Source: Parachlamydiales bacterium (GTDB lineage Bacteria; Chlamydiota; Chlamydiia; Chlamydiales; JAJFMK01). Taken from it: DNA of 9,084 nucleotides. Below, piece after piece: positions 1 through 7,470 of the stretch. Location: assembly GCA_020050175.1 (NCBI GenBank), contig JAGVKY010000125.1:1-9084 (forward strand), written 5' to 3'. Within the stretch, counting starts at the first letter, position 1. Every line of letters starts with the position of its first letter. The notes beneath the pieces are model-generated. The model was not told the origin of the DNA and ran no database searches. It worked only from the letters and a program-made list of their open reading frames with translations. The translations under genes were made by a program, and so were the position numbers.

Positions 1-89
1 TCATCTGTTGTTACTTGAAGCGCTTCAATCAAATGGGTTTCAGGATCAACAGCAAGATGGATCTTTAACCACCCTTCCCTATTTTGACT
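1..89 (-). pseudogene. DDE transposase fragment (insertion sequence remnant)
   Basis: Reading the minus strand from 89 to the window edge gives an open frame containing WLKIHLAVDPETHLIEAL. This resembles the block around the first catalytic aspartate of IS4/IS5-type DDE transposases, where W-x-K-x-H-x-A-V-D is common. The frame is closed upstream by a TGA at 90-92, so the normal N-terminal part is missing or out of frame here. Only about 29 codons lie inside the window and the rest of the element would lie to the left. No terminal inverted repeat or target duplication is visible on the mqnD side. I infer a decayed insertion sequence whose broken end lies between 90 and the mqnD stop. The family resemblance is from memory of the motif; the exact IS family is not determined. 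Confidence 0.6.
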
Positions 90-108
90 TCAAAAGCTAA
101 AGTCAGTG

Positions 109-912
109 TTAGACAGGGAGGGCGGAAAAACTGCCGATAGCGAGGCCCCGCTCGAAGAAGCGCTGTAGCGCTTTCTCACCTAAGGAGGTAAAGCCTGCTG
201 TTTCTTGTGTGACATAGAGTGAGATGTGCTTTTCGACGATTTCGGGGTCTTTTTCGATGCTGTTTTCCAAAATATAGGGATAAAGCTCTTGGAGATGCTG
301 ACGAGCATAAGAAAGCGAACTCAAGATGGCTCCAATAAAAGCATCTTTCTCCTTGTGAAACCTTTCTACGGCAATAACACCCAATGGCAGAGGAAGTTCT
401 TCCTGATCTTCCCAAAGGGCCCCTAAGTCGGCGATCAACTTCATCTTTTCCCTTTCGAGAACAAAGCGCCCCTCATGGATAAGGACACCTGCATCGACCT
501 CCCCTTTTTGAACCATGGGGATAATTTTGTCATAGCGAACAAACTGCGCGTCAATATCTGAAGGGCCAAAGAGTTGGAAAAGAAAATGGGCCGTTGTCCC
601 TTCCCCAGGGAGAGCCACTTTCTTCCCCGCCAAATCTTTCAAATCAAAATGCCTTCTCCCCACCACGACAGGTCCAACGCCAAAACCCAATGTCCCTCCG
701 ACCGGAAGAATTTCGTAAGCATCTAGATTCTGAAAAGCGGTGACAGCCGAAACTTTTTGTAGAGGGAATTGTCTTCTTCTTAAGGCTACATTGAGGGCAT
801 CAATATCCATAAGCTCGGCCTTGACAGGCACATCTGCTGCCACCCACCCCTTAACCCAAGGACCAAACAAAAAAGTGTCATTCGGACAGGGGGAAAACGC
901 AATCTTCGTCAT
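109..912 (-). CDS. mqnD: MqnD, 1,4-dihydroxy-6-naphthoate synthase (futalosine pathway)
   Basis: MqnD cleaves cyclic dehypoxanthine futalosine to 1,4-dihydroxy-6-naphthoate in the cytoplasm, supplying the naphthoquinone ring of menaquinone by the futalosine route used by chlamydiae. The 267-residue protein has the family's usual length and a periplasmic-binding-protein-like two-domain fold is expected. Visible marks are the N-terminal SPCPNDTF signature (residues 7-14), the Gly-rich strand and turn around 72-85, the LPGEGTTAHFLF segment (101-112), and IHEGRF at 145-150, whose His146 fits the proposed catalytic histidine of the family. The start at 912 has AGGA a few bases upstream on the minus strand. 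A possible extended -10 (TGG then TATACA) lies so close to the ATG that I do not call a promoter. In Chlamydia trachomatis the neighbours in the same direction are, from memory, CT261 (dnaQ) before it and CT263 (futalosine hydrolase) after it. Here the downstream side is a transposase remnant instead. Confidence 0.93.
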   Translation of the reverse strand: MTKIAFSPCPNDTFLFGPWVKGWVAADVPVKAELMDIDALNVALRRRQFPLQKVSAVTAFQNLDAYEILPVGGTLGFGVGPVVVGRRHFDLKDLAGKKVALPGEGTTAHFLFQLFGPSDIDAQFVRYDKIIPMVQKGEVDAGVLIHEGRFVLEREKMKLIADLGALWEDQEELPLPLGVIAVERFHKEKDAFIGAILSSLSYARQHLQELYPYILENSIEKDPEIVEKHISLYVTQETAGFTSLGEKALQRFFERGLAIGSFSALPV

Positions 913-971
913 ATTCCTATCTGTATACCACAGAACTATCTGATAAGATCAACACGATTGGAATCGATGTC

Positions 972-1031
972 TTAAAAAGCCGTAAGCTTAGAAAAATGAG
1001 TTTTGGCCTCATGAATATTAACTATTCTCAT
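972..1031 (-). pseudogene. Phd/YefM-type antitoxin, N-terminal remnant
   Basis: On the minus strand an ATG at 1031 opens a 19-codon frame, MRIVNIHEAKTHFSKLTAF, ending at TAA (974-972). Its first 15 residues are almost a consensus for the N-terminal DNA-binding arm of Phd/YefM antitoxins (V-N-I-H-E-A-K-T-H-x-S-x-L). A good ribosome binding site, AGGGG at 1042-1038, lies six bases upstream, as expected of a once-functional gene. An intact antitoxin has about 70-90 residues, and nothing downstream in any frame continues it, nor is a toxin gene present. I infer the surviving 5' end of a deleted type II toxin-antitoxin locus lying between dnaQ and mqnD. It may still give a short peptide. Confidence 0.6.
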
Positions 1032-1045
1032 AAAGATCCCCTACC

Positions 1046-1060
1046 AGACTAAGTTTGTCT
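1046..1060. promoter_or_regulatory. Operator-like dyad upstream of the antitoxin remnant
   Basis: AGACTAAGTTTGTCT is a 15-base dyad in which six of seven base pairs match around a central G. It lies three bases upstream of the AGGGG ribosome binding site of the Phd/YefM remnant. Phd-family antitoxins repress their own promoters through such palindromes, so this may be the old autoregulatory operator. That reading is inference from position and symmetry only. Confidence 0.25.
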
Positions 1061-1086
1061 AGCCTATCCATATTTCCGATGCAAAA

Positions 1087-1124
1087 CTAAATTTAGAAGG
1101 ATGACACCTTAGTTTAGCTAAACT
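1087..1124. repeat. Two short perfect palindromes at the dnaQ 3' end
   Basis: CTAAATTTAG (1087-1096) and AGTTTAGCTAAACT (1111-1124) are perfect palindromes without a loop. The second covers the dnaQ stop codon (TAG, 1120-1118 on the minus strand). AAGG and CCTT between them (1097-1100 and 1107-1110) can also pair, and AAACTAA (1084-1090) is complementary to TTAGTTT (1109-1115). On the minus strand only four T residues follow, so this is not a convincing intrinsic terminator. It could end or stabilise the dnaQ message or be a protein binding site. Confidence 0.35.
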
Positions 1125-1813
1125 TTAATTAGGTTTTTTTCGAGGAGGGCTGATTTGAGTTCGGCATTTTCGTCTTTATCGAGGGCGCCGCTTCCTTGCA
1201 GCCATCTGAGGTAGTCGCCAGGGACTTTTTCGATGGGTGTCCCTTTATACTTACCAAAAGGCATGGTTGAAAAAGATTTGGGGGCCAGAAAGAGCTCGAG
1301 AATATCTTGGATGGTCAGATCGTCCACGAGAGCTTCGAACACTTTATGAAGAATGATCACATCGTCGAGAGCCCGGTGCGCTTGATTGGCTGGGATATCG
1401 AAATGTTCACGCAGAGATTGAAGAGAGTGGCGAGGGAGATCGGGACGGTAGCGTCTTGCCCAGAGAAGAGTGTCGAAATAGCGCCATGTTGTCGGCAGAA
1501 TCACCTCATGTCTCTTAAATTCGTTCTGCAAAAAAACTTTATCGAATTTTTCGTTGTTATGGGCAATTAGCACTGCATCTTCGCCGCAAAAAGCAACGAG
1601 CTCTTGTGCCACTTTTCCAAAACTAGGAGCGGAGGCGACCATTTCATCAGTGATATGATGGATAGCTGTGGCCTCTGATGGAATTGCCATCCCTGGATTG
1701 ACGAAAGAGACGTAATTCTCTTTAGTGATGGGATCAAAGGCCGCGATTTCGATAATAGCATCTTTATCAGGACGAATCCCTGTCGTTTCGGTGTCGTAAA
1801 AGATTGCCCTCAT
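1118..1813 (-). CDS. dnaQ: DnaQ-like DEDDh 3'-5' exonuclease with C-terminal DUF3820-like domain
   Basis: The 231-residue protein belongs to the DnaQ/RNase T exonuclease superfamily, which includes the proofreading subunit of DNA polymerase III. Exo I is FYDTETTG with Asp7 and Glu9, Exo II is HNNEKFD with Asp91, and Exo III is HRALDD with His146 and Asp151. Together these form a complete DEDDh metal-binding catalytic set. From about residue 184 a second small domain begins with MPFGKYKGTPI and contains YLRWL, typical of DUF3820-like modules attached to exonucleases. The gene appears to match C. trachomatis CT261, annotated dnaQ; chlamydiae carry more than one such gene, so the true replicative epsilon role is not certain. 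Its ATG shares one base with the TAA of the upstream chaperone-like gene, which indicates translational coupling. The nearest purine-rich stretch, GAGG, is rather far upstream, consistent with coupled initiation. Confidence 0.9.
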   Translation of the reverse strand: MRAIFYDTETTGIRPDKDAIIEIAAFDPITKENYVSFVNPGMAIPSEATAIHHITDEMVASAPSFGKVAQELVAFCGEDAVLIAHNNEKFDKVFLQNEFKRHEVILPTTWRYFDTLLWARRYRPDLPRHSLQSLREHFDIPANQAHRALDDVIILHKVFEALVDDLTIQDILELFLAPKSFSTMPFGKYKGTPIEKVPGDYLRWLQGSGALDKDENAELKSALLEKNLIKV

Positions 1814-2265
1814 TAAGAAACTTCTTTCCTCACCTTTTCGAAACTTTCTCCCTCATTCAATTGACGAATGGGTGGAAGGAAAGTCGTAGAAACAACCCGA
1901 ACTGCGCCCAAAAATGGCTCTAAAAGATTTTCATCCAGCGACATGCCCAATGCAGGAAGCATGACACGATAGAAGAGACTACGGGAGTTTTCTTCCATCC
2001 CAAAGCCAGGTAAATCGAGCGATTGGTTAATCCAGTGAAGTAGACGTCCCATATCCCCTTCTCTTCCCTCTTTTAACTGAACAGGAAGGAAAACAAGGAT
2101 CTGCAACAACTGACTCTCATCAAAAATCCGGATAAAGAGAGGGAAAGGCTCGTCATCAACTTGAAAAGCAAAAACAATTTGCCCCGTCTCTTGTTGGATC
2201 TCTGCATCAATCCCCTTTTTTTTCAGGAGCGTCAATAATGTTTCAATCGTCAAATTCATCATCAC
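1813..2265 (-). CDS. Probable type III secretion chaperone, Mcsc/CT260-like (YbjN-like fold)
   Basis: The small acidic protein (148 to 150 residues depending on start) looks like a class I type III secretion chaperone or YbjN-like domain. It has an N-terminal helix (LTIETLLTLLKKKGI), then strands such as QIVFAFQVD and FPLFIRIF, a hydrophobic strand (LLQILVFLPV), a helix (MGRLLHWINQSLDLPGF), a further strand pair around SLFYRVMLPAL, and a C-terminal helix before a charged tail. No catalytic motif is visible. The main argument is position: immediately upstream of dnaQ and mqnD, the place I remember for C. trachomatis CT260, called Mcsc, which binds and stabilises several secreted effectors. Possible starts are GTG at 2265, ATG at 2262 and ATG at 2259. 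ATG 2262 overlaps the TGA of the lipoprotein by one base and is the likely coupled start. The orthology is inferred from synteny and fold, not shown by alignment. Confidence 0.7.
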   Translation of the reverse strand: MMMNLTIETLLTLLKKKGIDAEIQQETGQIVFAFQVDDEPFPLFIRIFDESQLLQILVFLPVQLKEGREGDMGRLLHWINQSLDLPGFGMEENSRSLFYRVMLPALGMSLDENLLEPFLGAVRVVSTTFLPPIRQLNEGESFEKVRKEVS

Positions 2266-2423
2266 ATTCTCATTCCGCCAAGGCCGCCAGGAGATGCAGC
2301 TTGTTGATGGGAACCTTCTCTTGTCACAGAGGGATTGTTAGTTGTTGGGATGACACAAAAATCATCATCCGTCGGCATCCGGTAGCAACCGGCAAGAAGT
2401 AAAGTAAGAATCAAAAATCTCAT
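2262..2423 (-). CDS. Small lipoprotein (53 residues), coupled to the chaperone-like gene
   Basis: A short frame on the minus strand starts at ATG 2423 and ends at TGA 2264-2262. It encodes 53 residues beginning MRFLILTLLLAGCYR. Arg2, a hydrophobic stretch and the lipobox L-A-G-C fit a signal peptidase II site, so Cys13 would be lipidated and a mature part of about 41 residues would be left at a membrane. The mature part is polar, with an acidic DDD run (19-21), a second Cys at 23, a TTNNP segment (27-31) and a Gly-rich end (GGLGG). An in-frame TAG 18 bases upstream excludes a longer signal peptide. The stop overlaps the ATG of the following gene by one base (TGATG), a typical sign of a real, coupled gene. 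I do not recognise the family. It probably heads the operon with the chaperone-like gene and dnaQ. Confidence rests on the lipobox and the overlap. Confidence 0.72.
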   Translation of the reverse strand: MRFLILTLLLAGCYRMPTDDDFCVIPTTNNPSVTREGSHQQAASPGGLGGMRM

Positions 2424-2479
2424 TTGGCCACAAAATTGCTAAGAAAGAGCATAATAGAGGACTTACTATACCTTAAACG

Positions 2480-3580
2480 ATGACATCAACTCAACAAGCC
2501 CCTCTTCACCCCAAAACAGTCAGCATCTACACAAACTTTGTTTGGGATCATTTTCAACATACCCCTCTCACTACTAACCATGCACCTCAGCAGCTTGCCG
2601 ATATCGTTCAGCGCTTTATTCATCATCAGAGCGTACCTGACGACAACGCCTCGTCAATTTTAGGCAAACGGGTCAAAGAGCTTGCTGATACCATGTATGA
2701 CAAAGAGCTTCCTTTGGAACTTGAAACGGGACAATCTATCTCAGCAAAAGATTGTCCTCAGTTTAGAGAACTCATTTTAACTGTCACTCAAAAATGGCTG
2801 GATGAATTTATGGCCCTCCCTCTAGAAGAGTGGGAAAAAAGAGTGGAAAGAGACCAAAAAAAAGTAGAAAAGGGGGAAGAGGCTGCCAAACTTTTAAGAG
2901 AGGCCCAAGCAAAATTTTATCGACCACCCACTCGTCGGAAAGATTTTAATTATGCCAATCGAATTTTAAATGAATTGTGCAGAAAATATCCGGAAGCTTG
3001 GAGCATTTTTAAACCTTATCTTCCCGACGACAAAATAGGAAAACTGGATAACCACCTCTTTCTCTCTCTGACTAAAGCTGTCTTGGAGGATTTATTTAAA
3101 AATGCACAACAGGCTGAATTTTACCTAAAACTTGGTGTATCTCTAAGTCAACTTGCAAGCCTTGAACCTTATGTTAGACGACTTCTCTTTCAAAACAAAC
3201 CCGATGTAGAACTTTTGGTGGAAGATGGTGTCGATATTATATCGATTCTTTCTACCCCCTCCCCAAACAAGGAAAACATTTTACGCCACGCTCTCGTTCT
3301 CCACTTCCTCTTAATAGATTATGGGATCGATTTTAGGTTTTTTATTGAGAAGGCTGGCTGGGAGAGGGGCGATCTTTTTTTTCAATATGCACCCATCCTC
3401 CTTCAGCTAGTTCGAAAGGAAATTCCTTACGAATTTTTAGTTGCGACAACCTACCCAGAAACCCTTAAGTGGATTTTTACCAACCCCTCCAGATTTGAAA
3501 AGATTGCTTCTCAAGCATCTGATGATGCAAAAATGGTTATTTTCACTTTTCCACATCAAACCCTTGAGTTCATGGCATGA
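2480..3580 (+). CDS. Hypothetical protein of 366 residues, coupled to pepF
   Basis: I do not recognise this protein. It has no signal peptide or clear membrane segment, so a soluble, mostly helical protein is expected. Residues 114-145 are highly charged and probably a long helix or coiled coil (EEWEKRVERDQKKVEKGEE). A basic patch RPPTRRKDF (148-156) follows. Residues 180-366 look like helical pairs rich in Leu and aromatic residues. No enzyme motif is visible. The TGA overlaps the pepF ATG (ATGA), so the two are almost certainly translated from one message. The assigned start at 2480 has no good ribosome binding site: GAGG at 2457-2460 is 19 bases away. However, no better in-frame ATG is close, and the next ATG (residue 72) would remove the N-terminal fifth. 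A lineage-restricted chlamydial protein, possibly a secreted one, is conceivable but not supported by any motif. Confidence 0.8.
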   Translation: MTSTQQAPLHPKTVSIYTNFVWDHFQHTPLTTNHAPQQLADIVQRFIHHQSVPDDNASSILGKRVKELADTMYDKELPLELETGQSISAKDCPQFRELILTVTQKWLDEFMALPLEEWEKRVERDQKKVEKGEEAAKLLREAQAKFYRPPTRRKDFNYANRILNELCRKYPEAWSIFKPYLPDDKIGKLDNHLFLSLTKAVLEDLFKNAQQAEFYLKLGVSLSQLASLEPYVRRLLFQNKPDVELLVEDGVDIISILSTPSPNKENILRHALVLHFLLIDYGIDFRFFIEKAGWERGDLFFQYAPILLQLVRKEIPYEFLVATTYPETLKWIFTNPSRFEKIASQASDDAKMVIFTFPHQTLEFMA

Positions 3581-5388
3581 ATCTTCCCACACGACAAGAA
3601 CAAAAATTACCCGATTGCTGGGATCTAAAACCTCTCTACACCGATGACAAAAGCTGGGATGACGATTTCAAGAAGGTAACAAGCTCTCAAAAGGCCCCTT
3701 TTTGGCCCGAACTTAATCGTTTTAGAGGCCATTTAGGAGAAAGCGTTGAAATCGTCATCGAGGCTTTTGAAATCCTTTTTTCGATCCAAAGAAAGCTGGA
3801 AAAACTTTTTGTCTACGCCCACTTAAAACATGACGAAGAGATTACCGAAGAGGGATCAAAGGGGCGCTTTGCAAAAATTTTCTCTCTTTATCAGCAATTT
3901 GGCGATGAACGTTCTTGGTTTGAGCCAGAGCTTTTAGCTCTGCCTCAAGAAAAGCTAAAAAGTTATTTAAACGACAAACGACTAGGGGACTACCGCTTTC
4001 CTCTAGAGGTCATTGTCCATTTAAAACCCCATATTTTAGACGCTCAAGGGGAAGCTCTTTTAGCTAAAAGCGAAGAAGCCCTCACCACTTCCTATCGAGC
4101 TTTTAAAGCGTTAACTGACGCAGATGTCGTTTTCCCCGACGTCAAAGACAAAGACAACAAATCTCACCCTTTGAGCCATGGGGCCTACACTTTCTATCTG
4201 CGCTCTTCGGATCGAACGCTTCGAAAAGAGACTTTTACAACCTTTCACGAAACATTTTCGAAATACAAAAACACTTTGGCGGAGCTTTACCAAGGGGTCG
4301 TTAAAAATCACCATTTCCAGGCAAAAGCTCGCGGCTACGAAAGCTGCATGCAGGCGGCTCTTTTCCCGCGCAACATTCCAACGGCAGTCTATACAGCTTT
4401 AATTTCTTCTGTCAGGGAAGGGATTGATGTCCATCACCGCTACATTGACTTAAGGGCAAAAGTCTTGGGATTAGACAAATTTCACCTCTACGACAGTTAT
4501 GCTCCTTTGATCGATGGAGTCGATATCGAGATTCCTTATCAAGAAGCTGTCGATCTCGTCATTGCCTCTGTCGCCCCCCTAGGAAAAGATTACCAAGAGA
4601 CACTTGCCAAAGGGTTAACCGAAGAGAGATGGGTCGATCGTTACGAAAATAAGCATAAAAGATCGGGCGCCTATTCATCTGGCTGCTACGACAGTCCCCC
4701 TTATATCCTGATGAATTACAAGGGATCCTACAAAGACCTTTTTACCCTCGCCCATGAAGCGGGACATAGTATGCACAGCTACCTATCAAAAAATAGGCAG
4801 CCCTATCCCCTAGCTGATTACCCTATCTTCCTTGCCGAAGTCGCCTCAACTTTTAACGAAGAGCTCCTTTTCCAACATCTGTTGAAATCGACAAAAGATG
4901 AGAAGAAAAGAATCTTTCTTTTGACGCAAAAGCTGGATGATATTCGGGCGACATTCTTTAGACAGACCATGTTTGCTGAATTTGAGCTGAAGACACACCA
5001 ATTGCTAGAAGAGCAAACTCCCCTAACTCCCGAACTTTTAAATAATCTCTATCGGGATCTGACTCAGTTTTATTTTGGCCCTACTTTGGCCTTTGATGGT
5101 CATGCAGAAGCTGAATGGTCAAGAATCCCCCATTTTTACACGAATTTTTATGTCTATCAGTATGCCACTGGAATTAGTGCAGCCCTCCTTTTAGCCTCTA
5201 GAGTCATGAAGGGTGGCGAAAAAGAAAGAGATAGTTACTTGAACTTCCTTTCTTTAGGAGGATCCAATTACCCTATCAATCTACTTAAGGAAGCAGGGGT
5301 CGATATGACCCAAGGAGAAGCAGTGAAATCCACTCTTAACCTCTTCTCTTCCTTGACGAAAGAGATGGAATTAGCATTCAAAAAGTAA
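3577..5388 (+). CDS. pepF: Oligoendopeptidase F (M3B zinc metallopeptidase)
   Basis: PepF is a cytoplasmic zinc peptidase that cuts oligopeptides, recycling peptide fragments left by larger proteases or taken up from the host. The 603-residue length is normal for the M3B family. The zinc site is HEAGH at residues 393-397, with Glu394 as catalytic base and His393 and His397 as ligands; Glu421 in AEVASTF is the expected third ligand. The C-terminal signature IPHFYTNFYVYQYATG (about 515-530) is characteristic of oligoendopeptidase F and contributes substrate-binding His and Tyr residues. The ATG overlaps the stop of the preceding gene by four bases, explaining the poor ribosome binding site. The last codons (Leu-Ala-Phe-Lys-Lys-stop) contain one arm of the CIRCE operator of the groE operon. 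The order pepF-groES-groEL is shared with Chlamydia (CT112-CT111-CT110, from memory). No terminator is visible after pepF, so read-through into groES is possible. Confidence 0.95.
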   Translation: MNLPTRQEQKLPDCWDLKPLYTDDKSWDDDFKKVTSSQKAPFWPELNRFRGHLGESVEIVIEAFEILFSIQRKLEKLFVYAHLKHDEEITEEGSKGRFAKIFSLYQQFGDERSWFEPELLALPQEKLKSYLNDKRLGDYRFPLEVIVHLKPHILDAQGEALLAKSEEALTTSYRAFKALTDADVVFPDVKDKDNKSHPLSHGAYTFYLRSSDRTLRKETFTTFHETFSKYKNTLAELYQGVVKNHHFQAKARGYESCMQAALFPRNIPTAVYTALISSVREGIDVHHRYIDLRAKVLGLDKFHLYDSYAPLIDGVDIEIPYQEAVDLVIASVAPLGKDYQETLAKGLTEERWVDRYENKHKRSGAYSSGCYDSPPYILMNYKGSYKDLFTLAHEAGHSMHSYLSKNRQPYPLADYPIFLAEVASTFNEELLFQHLLKSTKDEKKRIFLLTQKLDDIRATFFRQTMFAEFELKTHQLLEEQTPLTPELLNNLYRDLTQFYFGPTLAFDGHAEAEWSRIPHFYTNFYVYQYATGISAALLLASRVMKGGEKERDSYLNFLSLGGSNYPINLLKEAGVDMTQGEAVKSTLNLFSSLTKEMELAFKK

Positions 5389-5397
5389 GAGTGCTAA
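5371..5397 (+). promoter_or_regulatory. CIRCE operator (HrcA binding site) of the groE operon
   Basis: TTAGCATTC (5371-5379), nine spacer bases and GAGTGCTAA (5389-5397) match the CIRCE consensus TTAGCACTC-N9-GAGTGCTAA with a single change (C to T at the seventh base of the left arm). CIRCE binds the heat-shock repressor HrcA and is the usual control of groE and dnaK operons in chlamydiae and many other bacteria. The left arm lies in the last codons of pepF, the spacer contains the pepF stop codon, and only the right arm is intergenic. Confidence 0.95.
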
Positions 5398-5400
5398 ATT
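5371..5400 (+). promoter_or_regulatory. Candidate groE promoter inside the CIRCE element
   Basis: TTAGCA (5371-5376) could act as a -35 box (four of six matches to TTGACA). TAAATT (5395-5400), 18 bases on and preceded by TGC, could act as an extended -10 (four of six matches to TATAAT). Transcription would then start near 5407, and HrcA on the operator would cover both boxes. A weaker alternative is TTGCGA (5404-5409) with TAATGT (5428-5433), also 18 bases apart. Both are consensus matches by eye. Confidence 0.4.
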
Positions 5401-5415
5401 TGCTTGCGAATAAAC

Positions 5416-5440
5416 AGTTCCCTTCGCTAATGTGGGGACT
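5416..5440 (+). promoter_or_regulatory. Hairpin in the groES leader
   Basis: AGTTCCC (5416-5422) pairs with GGGGACT (5434-5440), seven pairs including one G-T, around an 11-base loop. No T-run follows, so it is not a terminator. If transcription starts near 5407, the hairpin would be at the very 5' end of the groE message, where it could affect stability or translation. Function is inferred only from position. Confidence 0.35.
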
Positions 5441-5464
5441 AGAAATGAAAAACATGGTGATCGT

Positions 5465-7430
<1,966 letters not shown>

Positions 7431-7436
7431 TCCTTT

Positions 7437-7470
7437 AGCCCCCTATTTCCATAGGGGGCTTTCTTTTTTT
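7437..7470 (+). terminator. Intrinsic terminator of the groE operon
   Basis: AGCCCCCTAT (7437-7446) and ATAGGGGGCT (7451-7460) form a perfect ten-pair stem with a four-base loop, followed by TTCTTTTTTT (7461-7470). It begins six bases after the groEL stop. It should end most groE transcripts; the next gene starts at the base after the T-tract. Confidence 0.95.

Noticed and set aside
81..110. Hairpin TGACTT/AAGTCA as a terminator of mqnD
   Set aside because: The stem has six pairs with a nine-base loop and is followed on the minus strand by A residues rather than a T-run.
994..1050. An 18-codon plus-strand frame starting near 996 in the dnaQ-mqnD gap
   Set aside because: No ribosome binding site and no recognisable motif; the opposite strand holds the convincing antitoxin remnant.
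2424..2479. Divergent promoters between the lipoprotein and the 366-residue gene
   Set aside because: TATTAT (minus, 2456-2451), CATAAT (plus, 2450-2455) and TACTAT (plus, 2464-2469) look like -10 boxes, but none has a good -35 at 16-18 bases, so I could not choose one.
5432..5464. A GTG start that would lengthen GroES by 11 residues
   Set aside because: The added residues (GTRNEKHGDR region) have no counterpart in GroES, the frame would begin inside the leader hairpin loop region, and ATG 5465 has its own ribosome binding site.
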